Source: Streptomyces puniciscabiei
GTDB taxonomy: Bacteria > Actinomycetota > Actinomycetes > Streptomycetales > Streptomycetaceae
Direction: 5' to 3'
Length of the DNA: 64,000 nt
NCBI RefSeq assembly: GCF_006715785.1
Contig: NZ_VFNX01000001.1
Span: 3,610,501-3,674,500 of the forward strand
Below the pieces are notes generated by a model. It had not been told where the DNA came from and made no database searches. It saw nothing but the letters and a program-made list of their open reading frames with translations. Of the stretch, positions 42,532 through 51,367 are shown piece after piece. Numbering within the stretch: the stretch's first letter is position 1; the number at the start of each line of letters is the position of its first letter. Both the position numbers and the translations under genes were made by a program.

Positions 42532-43847
42532 GCCCGGTCGTCCGCGTCCGCCAGCCAGTTGCCGTGGAAGCCGAACGGGACCCTGGTGGGCAGGTGGATC
42601 GTGGCGACCGGGGGCGCGCCGAGGTCGTCGGCGTCCAGGACGACCAGGTCACTGCGGTCGGTGGCGGCGTCGTGGACGTAGGTGAGCAGCCAGCCGGGGC
42701 CGCCGGGTGTGCCGTCGGCGGGGGCGAACGCCGCCTCGCCCGGGGTGCGGCCGGGCCCGAAGTCATGGGCGGTGGCGGACCCGGAGGACAGCTCGTAGCG
42801 CACCAGTGAGGTGCCGCTCGTCATGTGCCCGTGTCCGGCGGCGAGGCCGGTCAGCCGGTCGTCGACGCGCGGGAACTCGCCCGGCCGGTCGTCGCACTGC
42901 TCCTCACGGACCGTGCCGGCGGCCGGGTCGATCGTCCACTTCCACCACACGGCCCGGTGTGCCCGCGTGCCGCCGTCCGGTTCGCGCCGCCACAGCTCCG
43001 GATAGCGCATCACGTGCAGCACGAGGGTGCCGTCCGGCGCGTCGTGGGCGTTGAGGACGTGGAAGACGTAGCAGGGGTCGACCGCGAACCAGCGGACCTC
43101 GCCCCGGGGGTCGTCACGGCGCAGCACGCCGAGCCGGGCGCCGTACCCGTCGTCCCAGCTGTAGGGCATCGTGCCGCCCCTGAGGGCGAGTTCGGCGTCG
43201 AAGACGACCGGCAGGTCCATGAAGACGACGTGCGCGGCGGTGAGCGCGAAGTCGTGCAGCATGGTCGGCCCGGGCACCTCGATCGGCCGGCTGAGCACCA
43301 GTTCGCCCGTGGCATCGGCCCGGTGATAGGTGAGGTGGGTGGGCTCCAGCATGCCGTAGCCGAAGAAGTGCAGCTCGCCGGTGGCCGGGCAGGTCTTCGG
43401 ATGGGCGGTCATCGCGGTGTGCAGGCGGCCGTCGAAGTCGTACGGGCCCTTGGTGTCCAGCTCGCGGGTGAGCTCGTAGGGCAGGGCGGACTCGACCAGG
43501 GCGAGGGTGCGGCCCGCGTGCCGGACGACATGGGTGTTGGCCGGGCCGGCGGTGAGGTCGCGGCGGCCCTGGTCGTCGTACATCCGCGCCCCGTCGGTCA
43601 GGCGGGTGGTGCGGACCCAGCGGTTGCGGTAGGAGACGGCCCGGCCGCCCTCCAGGCGCACCCCGTGGACCATGCCGTCGCCGAAGAACCAGTGCCCGGA
43701 GGCGGCGTCGGCCGGGTTCGGGCCGTTGCGCAGGTACCAGCCGGTCAGCTCGGACGGGACGGTGCCGGTCACCGGCAGGTCGTACGCGGTGAGTTCCTCG
43801 GTGACCGGGGCGTAGTTGCCGGACAGGTGCTTCGGGGCGGCGGTCAT
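42528..43847 (-). CDS. Carotenoid-cleavage/stilbene dioxygenase-family protein
   Basis: A 439-aa seven-bladed beta-propeller oxygenase that splits a conjugated double bond with non-heme Fe(II) and oxygen. The four iron His candidates sit in TAHPKTCP, TMLHDFALT, VFHVLNAHD and PFGFHGNW. GWYLRNGPNPADA and HWFFGDGMVHGV at the N-terminus are signature segments. The ATG at 43847 overlaps the upstream membrane-protein stop (ATGA). The pair lies under the PadR-type site at 44446-44482. Confidence 0.92.
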   Translation of the reverse strand: MTAAPKHLSGNYAPVTEELTAYDLPVTGTVPSELTGWYLRNGPNPADAASGHWFFGDGMVHGVRLEGGRAVSYRNRWVRTTRLTDGARMYDDQGRRDLTAGPANTHVVRHAGRTLALVESALPYELTRELDTKGPYDFDGRLHTAMTAHPKTCPATGELHFFGYGMLEPTHLTYHRADATGELVLSRPIEVPGPTMLHDFALTAAHVVFMDLPVVFDAELALRGGTMPYSWDDGYGARLGVLRRDDPRGEVRWFAVDPCYVFHVLNAHDAPDGTLVLHVMRYPELWRREPDGGTRAHRAVWWKWTIDPAAGTVREEQCDDRPGEFPRVDDRLTGLAAGHGHMTSGTSLVRYELSSGSATAHDFGPGRTPGEAAFAPADGTPGGPGWLLTYVHDAATDRSDLVVLDADDLGAPPVATIHLPTRVPFGFHGNWLADADDRA

Positions 43848-44413
43848 CGGGCCGCCTGCCCGGCGGCCTGGGCCTTCGCCTGGACGTGGGCGACATAGCG
43901 GACGGTGAAGAGCATCGGGACGACGAAGCCGGCGATCTGGACGACGGTCGCGGGCGTCGAGTGCGCGTGCCCGGAGTGGGCCAGCACGGCGAGGACGACG
44001 GCGGTCAGCACGAAGGCGGCCGTCCAGACGGACGTGATGACGACGTTGACCCGGACGAAGGGCTTCAGGTCCCAGAGCTCGCGGGGGGTGGTGCGCTTGG
44101 CGATGCCCAGGGTGAAGGGGCGGCCGACGGCCAGCGACAGGCCGGCGATGACGGCGAGGGTGCCGGAGGAGAGGGCGGCGGAGTAGGCGTGCACGCCCGA
44201 GTGCGGGTCGGCGAAGGCGACGGCCGCGAGGACCGCGAAGAAGACCGCCGAGCCGGCCTCGATGACGAGGGCGTCGAAGCCGGCGCCGGCCCGCCTCTGC
44301 TGGGCGATGATCCCGACCGAGATCACCAGGGCGGCCAGGGCGCCCCACTGCCACTGCCCCGAGGGGATGACGGCGAAGACGATCCACGGCAAGAACGTGC
44401 GCAGGTACGACAT
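43844..44413 (-). CDS. Six-helix integral membrane protein
   Basis: A 189-aa membrane protein with about six hydrophobic segments (for example TFLPWIVFAVIPSG, AVFFAVLAAVAFA, AFVLTAVVLAVLA). The basic segment GIAKRTTPRELWDLKPFVRVN between helices 4 and 5 resembles a family of intracellular septation A-like or DUF proteins; I cannot name it firmly. It is co-transcribed with the oxygenase and divergent from PadR. It might help supply or hold a lipophilic substrate. Confidence 0.8.
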   Translation of the reverse strand: MSYLRTFLPWIVFAVIPSGQWQWGALAALVISVGIIAQQRRAGAGFDALVIEAGSAVFFAVLAAVAFADPHSGVHAYSAALSSGTLAVIAGLSLAVGRPFTLGIAKRTTPRELWDLKPFVRVNVVITSVWTAAFVLTAVVLAVLAHSGHAHSTPATVVQIAGFVVPMLFTVRYVAHVQAKAQAAGQAAR

Positions 44414-44445
44414 GGGTTCCCCCGGGCGGAGTGAGTTCCGGTTTC

Positions 44446-44482
44446 GACATGTCAAAAGTAGAAGGTCGGGTCTCGACATGTC
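44446..44482. promoter_or_regulatory. Two direct 29-bp-spaced sites containing GACATGTC
   Basis: GACATGTC at 44446-44453 and 44475-44482 lies in longer near-identical repeats (TCGACATGTCAA plus AGT-GAAGGT) with a 29-bp period, between the divergent membrane-protein and PadR genes. The second ends 25 bp before the PadR ATG. Likely PadR operator pair. Confidence 0.65.
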
Positions 44483-44507
44483 AATAGTGGAAGGTAGGGT
44501 GGGGGTC

Positions 44508-45020
44508 ATGAGCCTCAAACACGCACTGCTCGGCCTGCTCTCCGACCGTCGCGCCAGCGGCTACGACCTGCTGAAGACGTTCGACACCTCGCTGGCCAAC
44601 GTCTGGCCCGCGACCCAGAGCCAGATCTACACCGAGCTGACCAAGCTGGCGGGCTCCGGGCTGATCACGGTGGCCGCCGAGGGCCCGCGCGGCCGCAAGG
44701 AGTACGAGATCACCGACGAGGGGCTGGCGGAGCTGCGCCACTGGCTGACCGAGGTCGCGCCCCAGCCCGTCATGCGCAGCGACGTCCTGCTGCGGGTGTT
44801 CTTCCTCGGTGTGCTCACCCCCGAGCAGGCGCGCGACTATCTGTCCCTGCTGGCCGGGATGTCCCAGGAGGGACACGACCGGCTGCGGCAGCTCGCCGAC
44901 TCCATCGACTGGGACGAGGGCAACCTGTCGGTCTACGGCCGGATCGCCCTGGAGTACGGCCTGCGGTTCAACGCGATGCGGCGCGAGTGGGCCGAGTGGG
45001 CGGCGGAGCAGATCAAGTAG
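44508..45020 (+). CDS. PadR-family transcriptional regulator
   Basis: A 170-aa regulator. The N-terminal winged helix begins MSLKHALLGLLSDRRASGYDLLKTF and continues SQIYTELTKLAGSGLI; the C-terminal helical domain (about 90-170) matches the PadR/Vir extension for dimerisation. It is divergent from the oxygenase operon, which it probably represses through the GACATGTC repeats. Its 3' end overlaps the convergent PHP gene by 8 nt. Confidence 0.92.
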   Translation: MSLKHALLGLLSDRRASGYDLLKTFDTSLANVWPATQSQIYTELTKLAGSGLITVAAEGPRGRKEYEITDEGLAELRHWLTEVAPQPVMRSDVLLRVFFLGVLTPEQARDYLSLLAGMSQEGHDRLRQLADSIDWDEGNLSVYGRIALEYGLRFNAMRREWAEWAAEQIK

Positions 45021-46530
45021 CCCCGAGGAAGACCGGGTTGGTGAAGGCGGCGAGCGCCCCCGGCACCGGCCCGAGCGCCGCCTCGTGGCGCAGTTCGGCG
45101 CGCACGTACGCCGCGCAGGCCGGAGTCGTGCGCCACTCGACCGTGCCCGTGCCCGACACCGGCAGCGGATCGCTGGTGAACAGCACGCCCTGGTCGGTGA
45201 CGAAGCGGACGGTGCAGCGCGGGGCGCCCGAGACCTCCAGCCGGACCGTCACCGGGGTGTCGGCGGCCACGGCCAGCCGCTCGCCGATGCCCGCCTGCTG
45301 CCCGCGCCCGCCCGTCGCCGTGAGGGCGAGGGTCACGTTCCCGGACTCGGCCACGTAGCAGCGTCCCGCGCGGATGCCGTCCTGGACCGCCTCCCGGGTC
45401 AGGTCGTCGGCGAGGACGACCGTCTGGGGCATGCCGACCGTGTCCGGGTCGCGGTGGGCGTCGCTGTTGCCCATCGCCGGGAGCCAGGCCCGCCCCTGCC
45501 GCACGGAGGCGACCAGCTGGTTGTCCCACTCGGCCAGGGTCACCTCGTCGTCCGGGGTGTAGGGGCCGTTCCACACCTCCACGGCGTCCGCCTCGGCGAA
45601 GCCGAACTTCCAGCCGCAGCCGACGCAGGTGGCGTGCGGGTGGGCGGGGACGACGAGGCCGCCGGCGCGGCGGATGTCCCGGGCGAAGCGGGCCCAGCGG
45701 TTGTCCCGGGCCCGGTAGCGCCAGTCCACGAACGTGCCGGGTTCGGTGCCGAGCGCCAGCACGTGGCCGTTGCGGGTCGTGACCTCCTCGCCGAGCATGA
45801 TCAGCAGGTCGTCGCCGGCCTGGTCCGCCCAGTGCGGGTGCGCGGCGTGGGTGTTGTGGTCCGAGGAGTTGATGAAGTCCAGGCCCGCCGCCCGCGCGAG
45901 GGCCGCGATCTCCGCCGGGGTGCGGCGGCCGTCGGAGTACCAGGAGTGCAGATGGCAGTCCCCCCGGTACCAGGCCCGTCCCCGCCCCTTGGCCCGGGAG
46001 GGCGGGTACACCGGCCGCGGGGTCCCGCCCGGCTCGCCGTAGGTCAGCGTGACCGTCAGCTCGTACGTCAGGCCCTGTGGCGCCACCGTGTAGGGGCCCA
46101 GCGCGATGTGCCAGGTGCCCTCCCGCACCGGGCCGGGGATGTAGCCCGGTGTGGCGCCGTCGGCGCGGACGAAGAACTCCGTGCGCGCACCGCCCGACCA
46201 GCCACGGAAGCCCCGGCCGCCCAGCTCGGTGCCGCGCTCGTCGAAGAGGCCGATGTCGAGGGCGTTGCCCTGGGTGCCGGCCGGGACCGAGGGCTTGTCG
46301 TAGGTGTAGGAGACCTTGATCTCCCGCACCCCGTCGGGGACTTCGACCGGTACGTACACGAAGTCGGGGGAGCCGGGTGGCAGGGTGCCCTGTACCGTCC
46401 GGGTCTCCTGGCGCTGACCGTCCGCCGCTGCGAAGCTCACACGTCCCAACGTAAGGGCAGCGGCGGCGCCCGTCACGAACAGCGCGCGTCTGCCGATGCC
46501 GTGAGTCTGCTCGTGCGTGTCCTCACCCAT
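45013..46530 (-). CDS. Exported PHP-domain metallohydrolase (CehA/McbA-like)
   Basis: A 505-aa enzyme with a twin-arginine signal (GIGRRALFVTGAAAALTLG). A beta-rich N-terminal domain (about 60-200) is followed by a PHP domain: GDCHLHSWYSDGRRTPAEI, INSSDHNTH, VPAHPHATC and GNSDAHRDPDT supply metal-binding His and Asp. CehA/McbA relatives hydrolyse esters or phosphoesters. The ATG at 46530 follows GAGGG. Tat export suggests a folded, metal-loaded enzyme outside the cell. Confidence 0.88.
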   Translation of the reverse strand: MGEDTHEQTHGIGRRALFVTGAAAALTLGRVSFAAADGQRQETRTVQGTLPPGSPDFVYVPVEVPDGVREIKVSYTYDKPSVPAGTQGNALDIGLFDERGTELGGRGFRGWSGGARTEFFVRADGATPGYIPGPVREGTWHIALGPYTVAPQGLTYELTVTLTYGEPGGTPRPVYPPSRAKGRGRAWYRGDCHLHSWYSDGRRTPAEIAALARAAGLDFINSSDHNTHAAHPHWADQAGDDLLIMLGEEVTTRNGHVLALGTEPGTFVDWRYRARDNRWARFARDIRRAGGLVVPAHPHATCVGCGWKFGFAEADAVEVWNGPYTPDDEVTLAEWDNQLVASVRQGRAWLPAMGNSDAHRDPDTVGMPQTVVLADDLTREAVQDGIRAGRCYVAESGNVTLALTATGGRGQQAGIGERLAVAADTPVTVRLEVSGAPRCTVRFVTDQGVLFTSDPLPVSGTGTVEWRTTPACAAYVRAELRHEAALGPVPGALAAFTNPVFLGAT

Positions 46531-46681
46531 GGGGGCCACCCTCTCGTCCGGGCGTGAACTCCCGTGAAAGAAAAGGGGATTGCTGCACGACAATGTGTCA
46601 TGGACGCGACGCTTCTGCCATGGTGGCGCATGCCTGCCGGTCGGTATGGACGTGGGAAGCCCGGCCCGGTACAGATGGGTC

Positions 46682-47527
46682 ATGCGTATCGCCGTCACCA
46701 TCTTCCTCACCGACGAGACCGTCGCGCCGGTACGACTCGCCCGCGAACTCGAGCGGCGCGGCTACGCCGGCCTCTACCTCCCCGAGCACACGCACATCCC
46801 CGTCGAGCGGACGACCCCGTACCCCGCCGGCGGCGACCTGCCCCGCGAGTACGGCCGCACCCTCGACCCCTTCGTCGCCCTCGGCCAGGCCGCCGCCGTC
46901 ACCGAGCGCCTCGGCCTCGGCACCGGCGTCACCCTCCTCGCCCAGCACGACCCGATCGCCCTGGCCAAGCAGATCGCCACCCTGGACCACCTGTCCGGCG
47001 GTCGTCTCACCCTCGGTCTCGGCTACGGCTGGAACGTCGAGGAGGCCGCCGACCACGGGGTGGAGTGGCGCACCCGCCGGGCACTGGTCCGGGACCGGGT
47101 GCGGCTGATGCAGGCGCTGTGGTCCGAGGAACCGACGCCGTACGAGGGCGAGTTCGCCGCCGTACGGGCCAGTCACGCGTACCCCAAGCCCGCCCGGAAA
47201 CCGCGCGGCCCGGTGACCGGGCCCCGCACGCTCGTCGGTGGCGCCGCCGGCCCGAGACTCTTCGCCCACATCGCCGAGTACGCCGACGGCTGGCTCCCGA
47301 TCGGCGGCCGCGGCCTCACCGAGTCCCTGCCGGCGCTGCGCACGGCCTGGGCGGACGCCGGCCGCGACCCCTCCGCCCTCCAGGTCGTCCCCTACGCGGT
47401 GCAGCCGACCCCGGGCAAGCTGGCCCACTATGCGGAGCTGGGAATCGAGGAGGTCGTACTCCAGTTGCCGTCGGCGGGGGAGAGGGAGGTTCTGAGGGTG
47501 CTGGACGAGTTCGGGAGCTTCCTGTAG
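46682..47527 (+). CDS. LLM-class F420-dependent oxidoreductase
   Basis: A 281-aa luciferase-like protein: [12 protein letters not shown] at the N-terminus, [40 protein letters not shown] and [22 protein letters not shown]. The GYGWN loop and HTH(I)P segment are typical of the F420-dependent TIGR03619-like group. The ATG at 46682 has only a weak ribosome site. It lies 41 nt upstream of the FO synthase gene in the same direction, so user and maker of F420 may be co-transcribed. Confidence 0.88.
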   Translation: MRIAVTIFLTDETVAPVRLARELERRGYAGLYLPEHTHIPVERTTPYPAGGDLPREYGRTLDPFVALGQAAAVTERLGLGTGVTLLAQHDPIALAKQIATLDHLSGGRLTLGLGYGWNVEEAADHGVEWRTRRALVRDRVRLMQALWSEEPTPYEGEFAAVRASHAYPKPARKPRGPVTGPRTLVGGAAGPRLFAHIAEYADGWLPIGGRGLTESLPALRTAWADAGRDPSALQVVPYAVQPTPGKLAHYAELGIEEVVLQLPSAGEREVLRVLDEFGSFL

Positions 47528-47568
47528 GCAGCCCTGAGCTGCGATCACCCCGAACGTACAGTTGGGGG

Positions 47569-50154
47569 ATGACGACTTCCGCGACCTCCGGAACCGGCCC
47601 GACCGAGAACTCCATGCGTCGCGCCCTCAAACGCGCCCGGGACGGCGTCGCCCTCGACGTCGCCGAGGCGGCGGTGCTGCTGCGGGCCCGCGGCGAGGCC
47701 CTGACCGACCTCGCCGCGTCCGCCGCCCGGGTGCGCGACGCGGGTCTCGAACAGGCGGGCCGTCCCGGCGTCATCACGTACTCGAAGAGCGTCTTCATCC
47801 CCCTCACCCGGCTGTGCCGGGACAAGTGCCACTACTGCACCTTCGTCACGGTCCCCGGCAAGCTGCGCCGGGCCGGCCACGGGATGTTCATGTCCCCCGA
47901 CGAGGTGCTGGACATCGCCCGCAAGGGCGCCGCCCTCGGCTGCAAGGAAGCCCTGATCACCCTCGGCGACAAACCCGAGGACCGCTGGCCGGAGGCGCGC
48001 GAGTGGCTGGACGCGCACGGCTACGACGACACGATCGCCTACGTCCGCGCCGTCTCCGTCCGGATCCTGGAGGAGACGGGGCTGCTGCCCCATCTCAACC
48101 CGGGCGTCATGACCTGGACGGACTTCCAGCGGCTCAAGCCCGTGGCCCCCTCCATGGGCATGATGCTGGAGACGACCGCCACCCGGCTCTGGTCCGAGCC
48201 CGGCGGCCCGCACTACGGCTCCCCGGACAAGGAACCGGCCGTACGGCTGCGGGTACTGGAAGACGCCGGCCGCTCCTCCGTGCCCTTCACCTCCGGTCTC
48301 CTCATCGGCATCGGGGAGACGTACGAGGAGCGGGCCGAGTCCCTCTTCGCGCTCCGCAAGGTCTCCCGGGCCTACCACGGCATCCAGGAACTGATCATCC
48401 AGAACTTCCGCGCCAAGCCGGACACGGCGATGCGCGGCATGCCGGACGCCGAACTGGACGACCTGGTCGCCACGGTGGCCGTGGCCCGCCACATCATGGG
48501 CCCGTCCGCCTGCCTCCAGGCCCCGCCGAACCTGGTCGACTCGGAGTACGAGCGGCTGATCGGCGCCGGCATCGACGACTGGGGCGGGGTGTCGCCCCTG
48601 ACCATCGACCACGTCAATCCCGAACGGCCCTGGCCGCAGATCGAGGAACTGGCCGCGAAGTCGGCGGCGGCGGGGTTCGAGCTGCGGGAACGCCTCTGCG
48701 TCTACCCGGAGTTCGTGCGCCGCGGCGAGCCCTGGCTGGACCCCCGGCTGCGCCCGCACGTGAGCGCGCTGGCCGACCCGGAGACGGGCCTGGCGCGCGA
48801 GGACGCAGTCGTCGAGGGCCGGCCCTGGCAGGAACCGGAAGAGGCGTTCGTCCCCGCCGGCCGCACCGACCTCCACCGCACCATCGACACCGAGGGCCGT
48901 ACGGCCGACCGGCGCGACGACTTCGACGAGGTGTACGGCGACTGGGAGGCGCTGCGCGAGGCCGCCGCGCCCGGTATGACGCCGGAGCGCATCGACACGG
49001 ACGTACGGCAGGCGCTGGCGACCGCGGCCGACGACCCGACCCGGCTCACCGACGCCGAGGCCCTGGCCCTGCTGCACGCGGACGGCCCGGCGCTGGACGC
49101 GCTGTGCCGGGTGGCGGACGACGTGCGCCGGTCCGCGGTCGGCGACGACGTCACCTACATCGTCACCCGCAACATCAACTTCACCAACGTCTGCTACACC
49201 GGCTGCCGCTTCTGCGCCTTCGCCCAGCGCCGCACGGACGCCGACGCCTACACCCTCTCCCTGGAGCAGGTCGCCGACCGCGCCCAGCAGGCCTGGGACG
49301 TGGGCGCGGTCGAGGTGTGCATGCAGGGCGGCATCCACCCCGACCTGCCGGGCACGGCGTACTTCGACATCGCGAAGGCGGTGAAGTCCCGGGTCCCCGG
49401 CATGCACGTGCACGCCTTCTCGCCGATGGAGGTCGTCAACGGCGCCACCCGCACCGGGATGTCGGTCCGCGAGTGGCTGACGGCCGCCAGGGAGGCGGGT
49501 CTGGACACCATCCCGGGCACGGCGGCGGAGATCCTGGACGACGAGGTCCGCTGGGTCCTGACCAAGGGCAAGCTGCCGACGGCGACGTGGATCGAGGTCG
49601 TGACGACGGCCCACGAACTGGGCATCCGCTCGTCCTCGACGATGATGTACGGCCATGTCGACCAGCCCCGCCACTGGCTGGGCCATCTGCGCACCCTGGC
49701 GCGGATCCAGCGGGAGACGGGCGGTTTCACCGAGTTCGTGACGCTTCCGTTCATCCACACGAACGCGCCGGTGTACCTGGCGGGCATCGCGCGCCCCGGC
49801 CCTTCCGTGCGGGACAACCGCGCGGTGACGGCGATGGCCCGGCTCCTGCTCCACCCCTGGATCCCGAACATCCAGACGAGCTGGGTGAAACTGGGCGCGG
49901 AGGGTGCGGCGGAGATGCTCCGCTCCGGGGCGAACGACCTGGGCGGCACGCTGATGGAGGAGACGATCTCCCGCATGGCCGGCTCGTCGTACGGCTCGTA
50001 CAAGTCGGTCCGCGAGCTGGTCGCCGTGGCCGAGGCGGCCGGCCGCCCGGCGAAGCCGCGCACCACGCTCTACGGCGAGGTGCCGGAGGAACGGCAGCGG
50101 GCGGCGGCGGCCTCCGACGGCCACCTGCCCGAGCTGCTGCCCGTCCTGGACTGA
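47569..50154 (+). CDS. fbiC: FO synthase, bifunctional CofG-CofH fusion
   Basis: An 861-aa double radical-SAM enzyme joining 5-amino-6-ribitylaminouracil with tyrosine to form FO, the F420 chromophore. The CofG half has CRDKCHYC (C83, C87, C90) within the first cluster motif; the CofH half has CYTGCRFC (C542, C546, C549). [20 protein letters not shown] and [11 protein letters not shown] are CofH landmarks. The fused form is the actinobacterial FbiC arrangement. The ATG at 47569 follows GGGGG. F420 made here would serve the LLM and DUF385 proteins of the window. Confidence 0.96.
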   Translation: MTTSATSGTGPTENSMRRALKRARDGVALDVAEAAVLLRARGEALTDLAASAARVRDAGLEQAGRPGVITYSKSVFIPLTRLCRDKCHYCTFVTVPGKLRRAGHGMFMSPDEVLDIARKGAALGCKEALITLGDKPEDRWPEAREWLDAHGYDDTIAYVRAVSVRILEETGLLPHLNPGVMTWTDFQRLKPVAPSMGMMLETTATRLWSEPGGPHYGSPDKEPAVRLRVLEDAGRSSVPFTSGLLIGIGETYEERAESLFALRKVSRAYHGIQELIIQNFRAKPDTAMRGMPDAELDDLVATVAVARHIMGPSACLQAPPNLVDSEYERLIGAGIDDWGGVSPLTIDHVNPERPWPQIEELAAKSAAAGFELRERLCVYPEFVRRGEPWLDPRLRPHVSALADPETGLAREDAVVEGRPWQEPEEAFVPAGRTDLHRTIDTEGRTADRRDDFDEVYGDWEALREAAAPGMTPERIDTDVRQALATAADDPTRLTDAEALALLHADGPALDALCRVADDVRRSAVGDDVTYIVTRNINFTNVCYTGCRFCAFAQRRTDADAYTLSLEQVADRAQQAWDVGAVEVCMQGGIHPDLPGTAYFDIAKAVKSRVPGMHVHAFSPMEVVNGATRTGMSVREWLTAAREAGLDTIPGTAAEILDDEVRWVLTKGKLPTATWIEVVTTAHELGIRSSSTMMYGHVDQPRHWLGHLRTLARIQRETGGFTEFVTLPFIHTNAPVYLAGIARPGPSVRDNRAVTAMARLLLHPWIPNIQTSWVKLGAEGAAEMLRSGANDLGGTLMEETISRMAGSSYGSYKSVRELVAVAEAAGRPAKPRTTLYGEVPEERQRAAAASDGHLPELLPVLD

Positions 50155-50213
50155 GTACGATGATCCGACCCCCGGTCCGAGCGGGGGCCCCGTAGCGGAG
50201 GAGATGCGTACCC

Positions 50214-50780
50214 GTGGCTGCCCGACTGCCCTCCTGGGCCTGGGTCACCGGCCTGACGGCGGGCGCGACCGCGGCCGTCGTCGCCCTCGCCGTACAGGCG
50301 GACCACGGGCCGCACCCCACGGCCGCCGTGGCGGCCGCGCCGAGGCCGTCGGCGTCGGCGAGCGCCCACGGCTCCGCCGCGCCGCACTCCCCGTCCGCGC
50401 CCGCGCTGCCGGACGCGTCGGGTCAGGGCCGCCGGATCGTGTACTCCCTCGGCGAGAAGCGGGTGTGGCTGGTCGACGCGACGGGCAGGGCGACCCGGAC
50501 CTTCACGGTGTGGCCGGGCACGGTGAGCCCCCAGCCCGGCCGCTACTCGGTCATCGCGAGCCGGCAGTCCCTCAGGGGCTCGGACGGTGTCGAGATCGAG
50601 CACGTCATGTACATCGCCAAGGTGCTGGGCGTGGACATAGCCTTCTCCAACGCCCTGGACGGCTCCTCGCCGCCCCCGGCGGACGGCAAGAAGCTGGGCG
50701 GGATCCGTCTGCACAAGGCGGACGGAGCCGCCCTGTGGTCCTTCGGCGGACCGGGCACCGCGGTCGCGGTCGTCAAGTAG
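50214..50780 (+). CDS. L,D-transpeptidase-like secreted protein lacking the catalytic cysteine
   Basis: A 188-aa protein with an N-terminal membrane anchor/signal (WAWVTGLTAGATAAVVALAV), an Ala/Ser/Pro-rich spacer (33-70) and a YkuD-like fold (IVYSLGEKRVWLVDATG; VSPQPGRYSVIASRQ). Active L,D-transpeptidases carry SHGC; here that region reads GGIRLHKADGAALWSF with no Cys. It therefore looks like a non-catalytic cell-wall-binding relative. The GTG at 50214 lies about 10 nt from GGAGGAG. It overlaps the convergent DUF2165 gene by 8 nt. Confidence 0.78.
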   Translation: MAARLPSWAWVTGLTAGATAAVVALAVQADHGPHPTAAVAAAPRPSASASAHGSAAPHSPSAPALPDASGQGRRIVYSLGEKRVWLVDATGRATRTFTVWPGTVSPQPGRYSVIASRQSLRGSDGVEIEHVMYIAKVLGVDIAFSNALDGSSPPPADGKKLGGIRLHKADGAALWSFGGPGTAVAVVK

Positions 50781-51282
50781 CGTCCGCCTGCCGCCCGGGC
50801 AACTGGTTGACGATCAGGGCGACCCCGCTCAGCAGGAACACCCGGGTGGCGGCCTCCAAGCCGTTCCAGGTCTTGGACTGCCACATCGAGAACCACTCAC
50901 CGCCGATCGCGATGAACCCGGCCCCGAACAGCAGCAACAGCATCAGCAGCCCGTAGGTGGAGACCCGCCGCGCGAGGTCGTCGTCCTTCCGCCGCGCCCA
51001 CAGGTACGTCCCCCAGATCAGTACCAGGGCCGACACGGTCTCCCACACGATGATGAGGACGTACGCGGTGTCCTGAAGTCCCTTGCTGGTGATGGCCCGC
51101 CACATCAGGTGGTCGTCCTTGAACGTCGTGTCCATCGCCAGCACATGCCGGACGAACTGCTGGTTCGTCCCGAAGTCGGTGATGTTCCCCAGGGCGACCA
51201 GGGCGATGTAGAGGGCGAGTATTCCGGTGAGGACACCGGCGGCCAGGCTGAGGCCGGAGTTACGTGTGGGGGTGGTGGTCAT
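50773..51282 (-). CDS. DUF2165 small integral membrane protein
   Basis: A 169-aa membrane protein with about four helices. Family landmarks: NITDFGTNQQFVRHVLAMD, a middle WRAI segment, and GGEWFSMWQSKTWNGLEAA. Function unknown for the family. ATG at 51282 is chosen because MTTTPTRNSG precedes helix 1 directly. It is divergent from the STAND/TPR gene with 85 bp between. Confidence 0.88.
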   Translation of the reverse strand: MTTTPTRNSGLSLAAGVLTGILALYIALVALGNITDFGTNQQFVRHVLAMDTTFKDDHLMWRAITSKGLQDTAYVLIIVWETVSALVLIWGTYLWARRKDDDLARRVSTYGLLMLLLLFGAGFIAIGGEWFSMWQSKTWNGLEAATRVFLLSGVALIVNQLPGRQADAT

Positions 51283-51367
51283 GGCTGAATTCTCCCCTGC
51301 CGACGGCGCGGTTTTCGCGTGCTCATCAGGCCAGAATGAGAAGGCGGGCTGGGGGAGGGGCTGACGG

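Noticed and set aside
47545..50124. A long frame opposite FO synthase
   Set aside because: No motifs; the plus strand carries two complete radical-SAM signatures.
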